A stretch of 64,000 nucleotides of DNA. Origin: Camarhynchus parvulus (taxonomy: Eukaryota; Chordata; Aves; Passeriformes; Thraupidae). The stretch covers positions 7,602,501 to 7,666,500 of the forward strand of contig NC_044600.1 of NCBI RefSeq assembly GCF_901933205.1, given 5' to 3'. The notes beneath the pieces are model-generated. The model was not told the origin of the DNA. It did no database searches and worked only from the letters and a program-made list of their open reading frames with translations. Below are positions 20,234 through 32,700 of this stretch, piece by piece; position 1 is the first letter of the stretch; each line of letters starts with the position of its first letter. The position numbers and the translations under genes are program-made.

Positions 20234-22753
20234 TCTGGCATGATGAAAATCATTGTTCTGGCAGCTGGTGCTGGATCCCCAACTCCTGCTGCCAGCCCTG
20301 GCACCAGGGAGTCAGGGGATCCTGCTGTAAATCAACACCAAACACAGCCACAGTGATCTGTGTTGGGTTATGCATCCTGGGGAGCACATTTATAAAAGTT
20401 TTTTTCCCCTATTGCTTTCTCCAAAAGGAACAAATCAAGCTCATGAGTACAGTTTGCATCTGGATCTCACATTACTTGGAGCCTTTGGCAGGCTGGCAAG
20501 GTTTAGCCTCCAGAGGTGGCTCTGACAGCCTGCTGGCACTGTCAGGCTGCTTATTGGGATATTCCATCCCTGACAGTGGCAGCACTTCCCTGCAAAATCC
20601 AAGACCTAGGGCTTGGAGTGCATGGATCCTTTTCTTTTTATTTGTACAGTTGGTCAGAAGGTGCTATTTGAGTTGTGTGTGGTGATGTGGTGATGGTTTG
20701 GGTTTTTTTAAACACTTCTGTGACTTTTGACCTCTTTAGGTGCAAAGGCTTGAGGATGGAAAGACAAACCTAAGGGCTCTATGTGGGCCTGCAGCAAATT
20801 TCTTGCTCCTCTGGAACTGTGAATTATTTTAGTTGGTGTAAAAGATGTACTCAAAATCCTTCCCCAAATTCAACCCTCAGACACCTCAAGCTTCTACTAA
20901 TTTAAAACCAAACAGGTCTTGTGTTGAAAACTCTCAGCTTTTGTAACTTTGCAGCCAGATGAGCAGTGAGAAAGCTCTGCCCTGTGCTGAGCTGAGTGCT
21001 GGGCTCTGCTGCAGCAGATCCATGTGCTGGATTTACCAGCCTGGCTGTGCAAAACACATCCCACAAGCTCAGGGGCATTAGCTCAGCTGCAGCACTACAT
21101 GACACAAGGTTGTTTTGTGCATGGGCAACTTGGGCATCTGTTTTACAGCAGTACAAGATGCTCAGAAATAGTTAGAGGAAGAAAGAAATGGTGGGGGAAA
21201 TAGAAGAGAGGGATTTGTACATTACTGAGAGGAAGCTTTGCAGTGAGGACTTGGGATCAGAGAAGGAATCAGATGCATTGAGCATTGGCAGGGGAAAGAA
21301 CAGGAGCAGGATTTGTCAAAGGGCAGCCTGAGCTATGACCCCATTGCACTGCGTGCATCAGGGCCATTTCTTGTCTGTTAAACTCTCAATTCTGTAGGCA
21401 AAACAGAATAAACACAGTCAGGATCTGTAAGGATCAAAAGCTGTGGGGAAAGGAAAACTTTATATTTAAGTCTAAACAACTAGTGTTTGTTATTTTTGAA
21501 AAATAAACATTCTTGTGCATTTTTCCTTCACTGGGTGTTTGCTGAGGAATGGAGCAAAACCTTTTACCAATGGTTTGTGTGCAACTGGCAGCAAAGACTT
21601 CTGGCTGAGGGTGTCCTGGCATATCTTGTTACCAAAAAAAATTAATAAATATGGTTCAGAGTGAGTGCTGATATCTCAGGTCACTCACCAGGGGGCCAGC
21701 AGTCCTGCAGACCCCAGGCAGGGTCTGTGCAGGGGAAATTGGTAGCAGAAGCTGCATCTCTGCTCCTCTGCAGCAGGAGTCATGAGTCTCTCTCTTCTGT
21801 GTTCTTGCAGCCTGACAGTCCTGACCATGGACTGCCTTGTCATCATGTCCTTGAAGCAGTAAATCGTTGCACTGCGGTAAATAGAAATGCTGTGTGGGAT
21901 TCCCTTTCTTTAAATAACTCAGTCTCCTTTTAGCACAGAAAATGCTAAGAACTGGACTTTGAATTATGAGGCAGATAAAGACAAAAGCTGCCAAGGACTC
22001 TTCTCTCTGCCTTGAATGTAGCACTCACCTCCAGGGGATGGATGTATATGAGTTTGCTGATAAGCTTTTTCAACACTCTCTGAGGCTTTTTCTGGTCAAA
22101 GACACAACTGGGCAGTGGTGAAACTGGTGAGACTGTCCTCCACAGCCTGCTCAGCTCTTGGTTCCCCTGAAGATGCTGTTAAAAGGCTGTTTTCCATCTC
22201 TCCTCTGGGTCACTGGTATCAGCAGAGCTGGTGGTGGCTGCTGTCCCTGGTGTGCTGCACAGTCCTGGAGCAGGGGCAGCACTGGCGTTCCCCCAAGCCC
22301 CCACAGGTGAATACACCTCACCCCAAGGCTGTGCTGGTGTTCAGAGGATGGGAGGAGCTTGTGTGCAGTGCTGGCTAGTGATTGAGAGCCAGGGGCAAAG
22401 GGAAGTGGCGCTGCCAGAGGCTCCAGTGGTTCTTTCTGTCTGGCACATGAGCCTTGCTGGGGAGCACAGCACACGTGCCCCACAGATGGGCAGTTGTAGC
22501 AGAGATCACACTCAGGCATCAGGGCAAAATGTTTAAACATCTGGGTGCTTCCTTTGCCCCTCTTCTCATCCTGCTGGAGCCCCCTTGGAGCTCCTTCCAT
22601 GGAGAGGAGGCTGGGGCCAGGCACAGCATGTGAGGCAAGGAAGGAGCAGATGTACAAACTCTGTGTTGTGTGGAGTTGGCATGAGCTCGTTTTGGTCATG
22701 TCCTACCCCAGTGCAGCCTCAGAACCAAACCTGCTCTCAGCCACGTCCTGCTG

Positions 22754-22797
22754 CCTGATTTATCCTGATTTGTCCTGATTTGTCCTGGTTTGTCCTG
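22754..22797. repeat. Short tandem repeat, 10-bp unit x 4.4
   Basis: Units cctgatttat, cctgatttgt, cctgatttgt and cctggtttgt followed by cctg. Two of the units carry one substitution. Confidence 0.9.
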
Positions 22798-24084
22798 CTG
22801 CCCTCCTCAGCCCCAGCAGTGTGGATGTCTTTGCAAGGAATAGGGCAGTGGCTTTCCCATTCTAACTGGGAGATGGGATCAGCCCCTTACCCAGGCAGTG
22901 CTGGTGTGAATGCAGTGATGTTCCTGCACTTTCTGTCTCTCTGTGTTCACATTATAGTCAATTCTGCCGGGACTTACAGCCTATTTCATTCTCAAATGTG
23001 TTAGCCAGTGCTAGGACTCCACGGACTGCACGGGAATCCTGCTGCCCTCAGAGATGCACAAATCCTTCCATGGAGGCTCCCCCATGTTGTGTGTGCATGT
23101 GGAGGGCAGAAAGGGGCTGAAAGTGTGGGTGTGTCCTCCTGGCCCAAGAGCTGCAGTAGAAAACCACAGGGATATTTGTGTGAATTTCCTTTTTCTTGCT
23201 TGCTTCATTTCCTTTTTTTTTTCCCCCTTTTTTTCTGGCTGTCTTGTTGCTCTCTCCTGATTTACTGCATGTGCTCACGTGGCCTTGGAAAGGGGGGTTC
23301 TCAAACTGTTTTGCTTCCAAAAGGAAAAGAAGCTGGCAGGCATTCATATTTCAGTTCTGGAGTTATGTAGGTTAAAGTCTCCCAGTGGAAAAGGGAAGAT
23401 ATGAGAGAGCAGATTGCTGGTGGCAATACTCACCAGAAGGAAAAGGGAGAAAAGGAGCACGGAATTCTGGAGGCTTGAGAGGTAGGTTTTCTATCTGCTG
23501 TTGGAACATAATTTCCACTGATTTGATTCCATTTGTGGTGGAATGTCTTGTGCCTGCAGTGAGAGGAGGAAGGAGCAGCTCAGAGCAGATCCTCAGGCAC
23601 CACTTGTTCATGGCCAGAGGGCGGGAGTGTGCTTGTCAATGAAACCTTGTTCTCTGTAACGCAGTACAAATAATTATGGTGTGGTCCCTCTGCTAGGAGT
23701 CAGGGAGGAATGTAATGCTTTGTGATTAATTCTGACATTTCAGATTCTATATGTTAAAGTGAAGGGCTTGGGACATAAGGGTGAAATGGGACTCCAAACC
23801 TTCTCTGAATATTTGTGTTCCCAAACAAAAAAGCTTTTCTTGGGTTTAGGACCTGTTTGAATACAGAACATGGGCTTATGATCAACTATTTGTGACTTTA
23901 AATACCAGCACTCTGCAGAAATTCCCCTGCTGAATTTTCATTGTTGAGACAATATATTTAAGTTTTTGTCAGTATCTATAAAGTAGTACATTGCATATTT
24001 TGCACTGAGTAAACGATAAGCTACTTTACATTAAATACAGAAAAATATGTTTGAAATGATCAAATGCCTTCTGTTAAATCATTA

Positions 24085-24100
24085 TGATCATTAATGATCA
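24085..24100. other. Perfect 16-bp palindrome TGATCATTAATGATCA
   Basis: Perfect inverted repeat without a spacer, inside a patch carrying further TGATCA/GATCATT copies at about 24057 and 24106. It lies about 1.1 kb upstream of the AGTR2 start codon. The ATTAAT core and ATGATCA arms resemble homeodomain-type recognition sequences, but binding is only a guess. Confidence 0.5.
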
Positions 24101-25090
24101 CGAGAGATCATTACCCAAATCTGTTGTCTGTGAAAAGTTCTGTTATTTTTAGGGTTCCTTGAGAATTCTTAAATGCCTGACTGGTTCCACAAAAACTTAA
24201 TTAAAATGAATTTCCTCTTTCTAGTATGTAAAATAAAATACTTGGTTATGATATCTTCTTCATTGACTTAGGAAGTCTTAAAGTTTGCAAAATGTCCTGC
24301 TCAGAGTGCAGACACAAGCTGTTGAAATGCAACACAGACCTGTCAATGAACTCTCTGATTTTAGCTGGTTTATAGCTACATTTTCCCCTGCTGAAACCCA
24401 GTTCTGGTATTTCTAAATGAATAGCACTGTTAAATCCAGTGCCTGCAAGGACTGAGTTTATTGCTTGTGTCTACATGGAAATTCTCTCTTTTACTGTTCT
24501 GATTGAAGCTGTCATGAGGAAGGAGATGCAGATATGTGTCAGAAGGACACTGACAGTGAAAGACATTTTGCAAAGACCCTTCAGTGTCTTTGTGTCCAGC
24601 TCTGTGAATTGGGGGCCAAAAAAAAATAAATCACAGATTGCTTTCCTAATAGTCCTTTTTAATGGCTGCTTTCACATCTGCTTTCACATTTTAACTGCTC
24701 AGAGTGCTAGAAATAGCATGAGAAAACTGAGAAAAGGATCATGAGGAGCTTCAGTGTGGCCTTTGGGTCACAGAAGCTCCCAAAGTGTCTCCAGCTCCTG
24801 AGTCCATAATCCTTCTGCTCTGCTGGCCACAGAAAGCACCATCTGTAATCACAGATAAACCCCAGCTGCTCTCTTCTCTGCCAGGCTAATTAAAAAGTGC
24901 TGTGACGTCCCTAGGGCTAATTGTGTTCTGTCAGTGGGATGGAGGTAAGGAGTTCAGCAGGGCTGCCTGGTATTTCAGCACTCAGCTTACTGATATAACT
25001 TCGAATGGTTTTTATTTTATTGTGTCTGTGTGATTTCAGAGCTAAGAGAGCTGCAGAGTGCACGTCTAACACATGGTTTCTGATCTGCAG

Positions 25091-25163
25091 GTGAGCAATG
25101 GGATAGGAAAGTGCTGCCAGCCCATGAATTTCCTGAAGGAACTCCCTTTCCACCAGCACCAAC
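25091..25163 (+). promoter_or_regulatory. AGTR2: AGTR2 5' UTR segment with ambiguous splice site at 25090/25091
   Basis: ctgatctgcag ending at 25090 can act as an intron 3' end, giving a coding exon with 73 nt of leader. The same junction, CAG|GTGAGC, is also a near-ideal 5' splice site. A second acceptor-like tract (ctccctttccaccag) ends at 25154, but the intron this pairing implies would be only 64 nt. The acceptor reading fits the mammalian gene layout better. Confidence 0.45.
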
Positions 25164-26282
25164 ATGCCGAGCAATTACTCCCTGGTTGTCACCACCAGGG
25201 AAAGTCTCCAAGTCCTGTCTACAGCCCTGGCAAACTCATCAGCTGTGTCACACTCATCCCCTCCCTGCCCCCTTACCTCTTCAGATTATCAGTTTTCACT
25301 GATTCCAGCCCTCTTCTCTGCGGTTTTTGTTCTTGGCTTGGTTGGCAACAGCGTGGTGGTTGTGGTGCTCTGTCGTCACACTGGCCCCAAGACAGTCGCT
25401 AATATCTACATTTTCAACCTGGCCATGGCAGACCTGCTGTGCCTGGCCACCCTCCCCTTCTGGGCCACCTACTATGCTCAGGGATACAACTGGCTCTTCG
25501 GGTCTCTCATGTGCAAGATCTCCAGCTCTGTCCTGTGTCTGAATATGTTTGCAAGTATTTTTTTCATTACGTGCATGAGCGTGGACCGGTACCACGCCAT
25601 TGTCCACCCTATTCACTCCCAGAGGAGAACTCCACAACAGGCTTATTTTGTGGCATTGGTGGTGTGGGGCCTCGCCTGCTTGTCCTCCCTCCCAACTTTT
25701 TATTTCCGAGACACTTTCTACGTGGAAAGCTTGGAGGTCAATGCTTGCATTATGGCCTTTCCTTATGAGAACTATGCTCAATGGTCTGTGGCAACAGCCT
25801 TCCTGAAAAACACCCTGGGCTTCTTCATCCCCTTGGCAGTGATCACCACCTGCTACATCTGGATCAGGAGGCACTTGCTTAAAGCACAGCAGTTTGGGAA
25901 GAGCAGGCAGAAGAGGGACAAGGTCCTGAAGCTGGTGGCTGCTGTTGTCGTGGCCTTCCTGATCTCCTGGCTGCCATTCCACGTTCTGACGTTTCTGAAC
26001 GCTCTGGCTCACATGGAGGTCATTGCCAGCTGTGAGGTGGTGGGGCTCATCGACACGGCGCTGCCCTTCGGCATCTGCATGGCCTTTGCCAACAGCTGCA
26101 TCAACCCCCTGCTCTACTGCTTCATTGGCAACCAGTTCCAGGAGAAGCTGCACCGCCTGTTCAAGAGGAGGGTTCACCAGCTCAGCAGCCACCGCGAGAG
26201 CTCCTCTGCCAGGAGGGGCAGCTGCTTCAGAGAGCCTGAAACCCCCGTGGGCAAAGAAGGGGAACCTGAGTCCTTCCTCTAG
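25164..26282 (+). CDS. AGTR2: Angiotensin II type 2 receptor, intact single-exon CDS
   Basis: Seven-transmembrane class A receptor for angiotensin II at the plasma membrane; in mammals it opposes type 1 receptor signalling. It has 372 residues against 363 in human, the extra length being mainly in the C-tail. Visible features: N-glycosylation sites N4 and N24; TM1 from about 47; NLAMAD in TM2; TM3 with the DRY motif at 141-143; the block MFASIFFITCMSVDRY, identical to human; ECL2 TFYFRD with R182; VNACIMAFP; K215 in TM5; LPFHVLTFL in TM6; D297; and NPLLY at 314-318 in TM7. R182, K215 and D297 keep the human numbering for ligand-contact residues. Cysteines C35/C290 and C117/C195 would form the two disulfides of angiotensin receptors. 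The start has A at -3. The intronless CDS matches mammals. It is told from AGTR1 by these motifs and by synteny. Confidence 0.98.
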   Translation: MPSNYSLVVTTRESLQVLSTALANSSAVSHSSPPCPLTSSDYQFSLIPALFSAVFVLGLVGNSVVVVVLCRHTGPKTVANIYIFNLAMADLLCLATLPFWATYYAQGYNWLFGSLMCKISSSVLCLNMFASIFFITCMSVDRYHAIVHPIHSQRRTPQQAYFVALVVWGLACLSSLPTFYFRDTFYVESLEVNACIMAFPYENYAQWSVATAFLKNTLGFFIPLAVITTCYIWIRRHLLKAQQFGKSRQKRDKVLKLVAAVVVAFLISWLPFHVLTFLNALAHMEVIASCEVVGLIDTALPFGICMAFANSCINPLLYCFIGNQFQEKLHRLFKRRVHQLSSHRESSSARRGSCFREPETPVGKEGEPESFL

Positions 26283-26770
26283 GCTCTGGGGGGATGTCAG
26301 TGCAGCTGGATGTCCCTGCAGTTGTGACATTCCTTTCTCCTCTTCCCTTTGTTTTGTGCCCAATCATTCACCAGATGTTTGAAGGAGAATCTGGTCTTGT
26401 CATACATAGGGATTTATTCCTTCTCCCTTTTCACAACGAGAACTCAAGTTTCACACGGAGGGAAGGTTCTGACAAATAACTATGTTGATGGCACTATAAA
26501 TATCAGCTTTTTGTATGGCTGGGATCAGGCAAATGTTATGTGTAACTCCGGAAGTCCAAATATACTGAAGGACCATTACACCATAGCTACAATTGCATAG
26601 GTGCTGAGTATTATACCCTAAACTGATTTTCTAAAAGAGATTCTCGCTAGAGAATGTGTAAATAAAGCTGTGCAGATATTTCTGTACCTACCTGTAAGAA
26701 AATATTTTGACATTTATTTTGTATATTTTAATTTTTTAAAAATAAATGGCTAGAGATGTAAAATGCATCA
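26283..26770 (+). other. AGTR2: AGTR2 3' UTR with two AATAAA signals
   Basis: AT-rich sequence after the TAG stop, with AATAAA at 26661-26666 and 26741-26746. The 3' end near 26765 is inferred from the second hexamer. Confidence 0.75.
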
Positions 26771-29700
26771 AATATACTTCCAGCTTGCTTCAGCCTGGAA
26801 TCCTGAGAATCTGTGGAGATGTGGCTCTGCAGACTGCTGAAGGTAGGAGGGTGTTCTTGTGGGAAAGTAAAACTCCAAAGTGCATATTTTTATACCTTTC
26901 TCATAGCAGGTAACATGTCCATAGGGCAGATGGTCCTTTCTTTGATTCAGTGTGGTCACTTGTGACAAAAATGCTGCAGGAAGTGAACATGCAGTGTCCC
27001 ACTGCTATGTGAGCATGCTGAGCCTCACACACAGTCCAGCAGCCTTCGTGGCAAGTACTTGCTGAATGCGTGGACTTTTTGCATTTTAAATGTCAATTAC
27101 TAGTGTGAATTTGGAGTACTGCATACAGAAATCCTGAGTGACTCTTTCTTGTCACCCAGAAACAAAACCATGGTGTGAGTTTACTCATTTTAACTAAAAG
27201 AATGAATGAGAAAAAAAAGTATTTGGGAAATACTAATTCTATTTTGAGGTTGCTTTTGATGTTTATTTGAAATTTTATTTTGCTGGAGAGGTACTGGTCC
27301 TCTTGGACCCTTTGATAGGCTCAGTCCAAAGGAGGAGTCTGTTATAGCACCTTTTACCATTACCTGCAGGTTTCCCCCAGGGTGAGTGACCAAAGATCAT
27401 TAGTTTCAGGGAATTGTCTCTGATATCAGCGTTACTCTTGAGGCTTGAATTCACAGTTTTGATTTGGGGTCAAGCCAACCTCCCTGGAAGTCCCAACTGG
27501 CTGGAAATCACGGGAACCTGGTGGAGGTTCACTCCTCTGGTAGGTAGGGGTAATTTTCTTCACCGGATTTTACAAGAAATGTGTCAGTCTCAGAGAGGTG
27601 TGAGATGAAAAGTTTGTGCAGAACTTGGCAGAACAGGGCCTGACCATAAGTAACCCCCTCTCCCTGTCCTCCTCTGGTGTTCTCTAGTGGGATATGTGGC
27701 TGGAGAGATGCTTATCCCTGAAAGTGGCAGAGCTACCCATGCAGCTCCCCTGGAATGTTTTTGTTGAAAATGTTCCGAGGAGCTAATAGTGTCTGGGGCG
27801 TTGGGTATTTCTGGAAGGACAAACTGTTAATTGCTTAGCAATGAGGACAGCAAAGCAGTCGTGCTACAGCAAAACAAACCAGCACACTCAGAAAATCACC
27901 TGGTGCTCAAGGCAGCAAGCTCAGAGGGATAATGAGAGGTTGTGGAACTTTTTACCTTTGCTGCAATACAGGTCAGTAATGAACACAAGTGGGACATTAA
28001 TTGATGTCTTTGGAGTCTCAAATCAAAAGCTGACCTGCACCACCTGAGCTCCTGTGCTACAGCTGTGCCTGTCCTGAGAGGAGGACAGGCTGCACTCTCT
28101 GCACGTCAGGTGGGACGTGCTAAAAACCAACAGTGTTTAACAAGGATTGTGCCTTTTCCCTGGAGTGCAGACTTATGCTGATAGGGAAATACTACAGGAA
28201 TCTGAAATCCAGTTGCATTTACAGCTGTGAGAGGCTGGAGAAAATGAGAATAAAGGTTTCCCAAGGAGAGAACAGCAATGTAGCATCTCCCACTGTTGTG
28301 GGACAAGATCATGGTTGGCTGCTGGAGGGCAGGGATTGATAACAACTTGCAGAGGCTGAGACAGCTGTACCCAGTGTCACTTTCCTACAAACAGGGGAAC
28401 AAAAATAGAGTATTAAATGTGAGGTGAACTGAGAGGGGAGGAAAATTCATTCTTTCAAAATGCAGTTTCAAAAGAAGTCTACCCTGAAGGTCATATTCTG
28501 CCAGAGTGACAAACTTAGTGACCCTCAGTGTGACATTTTTGTTTGCTAGATCTGCCTTGTACCTCTAATAGGTCATGAATTTGAGCAGTGCGGTTAAACA
28601 AACATCCCAAAAATTCTGTCTCAAGAGGGAGGAAACAGGGGAGGTTCTGTATCAAGGGTTTTGCTTTATTTTTAGAGCAAACTGATTAATGTTGAGCTCT
28701 AAGAATTTCTTCCATCCTACTCAAGTTCTTATGAGATTTTTGAGGGACTTTTAAAATAAAATGTGTGTGTGGGAGGGGTTTCAGGGTTTCCGCATATTGT
28801 GTTTATTTTTTCGTGATTTTCAGCAAAAGAATGAGGATGGAAATTTAAGCAGGTTTTTCCTTGCAATTTAGAAGCTTCCTTTTTCCTTTCAAGCAAAAAT
28901 TTTGCTCCCGTTTGAAAATTTTTCTGATAATTGTGCAGGGCTGCAACCTCTGTCAGCCAGTCCCCAATATTTGCAAGGTCCTGTGGTGCCTTAGGGTCTC
29001 CTAAAAAATGCAAACCCCTGTCCAAGGCAGGAGTCCTGCAGCCCTTTCCTGGGGTGTGCAAGCCTGGGGCCTGCTCAGGTGAGCCTGGCCATCCCACAGC
29101 ACCCACCTGGACTTTGGGACACCAGAGCCACTCACACTTTTGGCAGGGGATTTGGGAGAGTGTGTGGTCACTCTGGGTTGCCCACTCTGCAAGTGCAGAA
29201 AGATGAATGTGTGAGCAATCACTGGGTTTTGGCTCTGCTGTGGTGCACAGTGTCAGTGGAGAGGAGAGCCTGCTGTGGAAGGGGTGTTTTGTGATGGACC
29301 AGATGGAAATTCTGATGGATTTGGAGAGGGAAATATCCTGGGGCACTTCTGGACCTGTTAGATGGTCTTTCCCCAAAGAGAGACGGAAGGGATGGTTTCC
29401 TACATGGGTCAGTCTGTCTCTGATGTATTTGCTCAGCAAAACCTCTTTGTGGCTTTCCTTTTTAGCTCTGGTTGGTTGCTCAGACCACTTTGAGCATCCT
29501 ATGTGTGTCCCTGAGCTGACTTGACTACACAACTTCAATGTACTCAGCAGAGAAATCCACTGGCTTTTTTATTAGGAGCTAGTGCTGGGTGGTGAGCTAA
29601 ATGTTTTGTTTATGTAAGATATACAATAAGAAATGTTTGGTACAGCATGTTCTCCCTGAGGACTCAACATGGCCTGAACCTTATGCTGGCACCCACTCAG

Positions 29701-32700
29701 CACAAGAGTTCTGGCAGTTCCTGCCAGATTCTGAGCAGGAATATCATCTTGCCACTCTGTAGCTGACTGCCACAACTTGGCTTCCCTTCACACCTCCCCT
29801 TGTCCTGGCTGAAGGGTGAGGAGGTGCCAGGGAGCAAGGGAACTGCTCGTGTTTCCTTATGAAAATGGGGCCTTTTGGATATTCTGAGTGGTCCTGGCAG
29901 GAATGCAGGAAACCTGAAGTGTGGGGATTGAGGTGGTCTGGAAGCCTTTGCTCCAAGCTGGCAGCCTTGCTGATCCCATCAAAAATCCCCTTCCATGGAG
30001 GAAAATGACTGCTGTTGGGAAGGGCTGTTCCATTCCACCAGGTCCTGGCGTGTGCTTTGCTCACATCTGCCTGCTGCAGAATCCAGCGGGTGCAACAGAG
30101 AGGAGCTTGTTCCTGTGGCCCATGGGCTCTGCCAGGGAGGGTTTGAGTCTCCCATGGCTTTGTCTTGTGAGATACCTGTCTACAGAAGGAGCCCAGGCTG
30201 CTGTCTTCAACATTCCATTTCCTCTGGTTTGGGTGCTGTGATCATCCCATTGCTGTGGCAGAGCATCCAGTGAGGCACCTGTGAGAGAGGATGCTCCCTC
30301 CTGTTTGGCAGCTTTCATTAGAACCAAAACGGGAAAGAAAATATAATGATAAAAATGGGTAAAAATTGAGATTTGTTTATTGAAAACAGTGGGGTCCTGG
30401 AGTAGAGTGTCCCAGGATAGGGAGCAAGCCAACCTCTCTCATTGCCTCTTTCAAATGTTTACTTTCCACTTCCTCTTCAGCTGAGGCAGAGCCTGGATTT
30501 GACACTGTAAGCTCTGGAGAGAACTCAGCTAATCCTCAAAGCACTTCACAGGGGCAAAGCAGAGGGAAGTGGAAGTGGATGAGCGTCATGACATTAATTT
30601 CATGAGGGACATCTGAACTTGCCCCCTATCCCCTTCTGACAACCAGTAGCTCTTTGGAGTAAGCAAACATAAAATCACAAAGCTCTGCTTCATCCCTGTA
30701 CGACAAGCAGTTATGGGAAGCCAGGATCCAGTGTGATTTTTGGCTTCTACTATTGTAAATTTAAATAAGAAAATCAGCAACTGCTATAGTGCAAATGGGA
30801 CTTATCCAACACAGCTGTCAATTCTACATGACAGACAGCTAAAATGGAACAGAGACAAGGCTGTCTCTAGAAATCACATTTTCCTTGAAACAACTGTAAG
30901 AAGCATTTCTAGCAGGAAGGGAAATGGTAAAATCATTAAATGCATTTAGACAGAGATGTAGTGGATGTATGAGATACAATTACTCTTGAACAATGTGTGG
31001 GAGAGCTTGTGTGCAACAGAATAAAATGATGTCACGTTCATATAATATATCCATGAGGAGACAGAAACAGCATTTAATTATTTCTGTTTAAACTTGGGTT
31101 TTACTGTGTGTTCTGCATTCCCTGGTGATGCCTCTGCTCTGAATCTCTCTGCCCACACATATTGCAGTTCATTCATCGTGGAGGAAGCGCGTGCATGTAG
31201 AGCTGTTTGCTGTGCTGGAGGCAGGCACTGAACTCTGAAGAACTCGTCTGTGCCTTAAACTTGTCCCTTTGTGCCCTCAGCAACCCAGCCCCAGGCACTC
31301 TGGGGTGCCCCACTGGCCAGGGCGCAGAGCCATACCCAGAGCACAGCCTCCTTCAACCAGCACAGCAAAAAAACATCTGCAGGAGCAGCCAGGACAGCAT
31401 CCAAACATCAGCTCTTTCGCAACGGCAGGAAAGTGAACATGATGAATACAGCTTGTGCTAGGCGTGCAGATGTGTCATGGCAGGGTGGAAAATATGTAGC
31501 AAGCGCCCAGTCTCTGGAGAAAATGGAGCACTCCAAGAGGTGGTGTTTATGTGACATACAACTATTTAAGGCCTTCAATTGCAGGGGAGCATGGTAAGTT
31601 TTCTCAGTAGATGCTGAGCAGCATTACTTTGTGGTTTTTGACTTGCTCTGGTGAGTGCTTTGAGGAGTTTTACACGTAGTGAAATAGATCTTATGGTACT
31701 CATGCGCTCCATCTCACCCTGCAAGCACCTCCACTAATCACAGCCAGGTTTCTTCCAAGGGAAGGACTCTGCAATTTGTCTCTCTGTACATATCTCTACT
31801 GTTCTACTTATGAATCCCTTTTTATCATAAAGTGCTGAGTGTCCTTGTTTACTGTATTAGCTGTCTGCTGTTAGTAATGCTGCTCAGCATTTGGGTGGTT
31901 GGGAAATTCTGAAAGGCTGTTAGATAAGTACAGTGTGCAGAATTTGTTCTTCAAAGTGATTGTGCTTCTTTGCAAGAGTATTCCTCCAAGTGCATTCAGT
32001 GTGCAGTAAAAATGTTTGACAAAAGTCTCTTTAAGAATGTGCTTCTAAGACCAAGACAGACTTCATAATGTAATTGACATGTTTAATAGTGAGAAGATTA
32101 ATTTTTCTTTTAAATCTGTGGTAGTAGACTGCTATAGCTCAGTATATATGGTCATTTAGTATGGAAATTATACAACCCAAGGGAGTTGTTTTCAAGGACA
32201 AGTCTAAGTAAAACGATTTTATAGTATGACACTAAATATGCTGTATTAACTGGGTAAAGCCTTGTGGACTTCACTGGCACTCAGCCTAGGATCTGACAGT
32301 CTTTCATCTGATTTTATGTTGATCTTCCTCCCCTGCAGGAATGCAGAGAGACTTTTCTTTCACCCACTGGAACACACGAAAAAGAAATTACCAATAGGAG
32401 TTAGGAATGTTTATTCCTTCAGTTCTGAGTCACACATGAATCTGAACTATGACACAACAAGCTGCTTTTCTAGCTATTTTTATTCTGATGTTTGATACTT
32501 TGCAGATAACTTTAGGCTGAATGAGGAACACAAACAGGTAATGAAAACAAAAATTGTTAATGTTGGGCTACCCTGTAGCTAATTCAGCTGCAGTAGTACC
32601 CAGAGCAGTCTTCATGCTGAAGGCAGGAGCAGATTTTATCCATACCCAAGCTGGGTGGGAAATGATGTACTTGTTGATTGCAAAGACAGCACTTGGGTTA

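Larger units (their letters stand above)
20234..25090. other. Spacer upstream of AGTR2; probable promoter and non-coding exons
   Basis: In mammals AGTR2 has non-coding exons before a single coding exon, so its transcription start probably lies here; I could not locate it. A 10-bp tandem repeat (22754-22797) and a TGATCA-rich palindromic patch (24057-24115) are the only structures seen. The region 23640-24430 is AT-rich. Confidence 0.45.

Noticed and set aside
25296..26363. 355-codon open frame on the minus strand across AGTR2
   Set aside because: It is the antisense shadow of the AGTR2 coding region; the plus-strand product is an unmistakable receptor and the antisense product has no domain.
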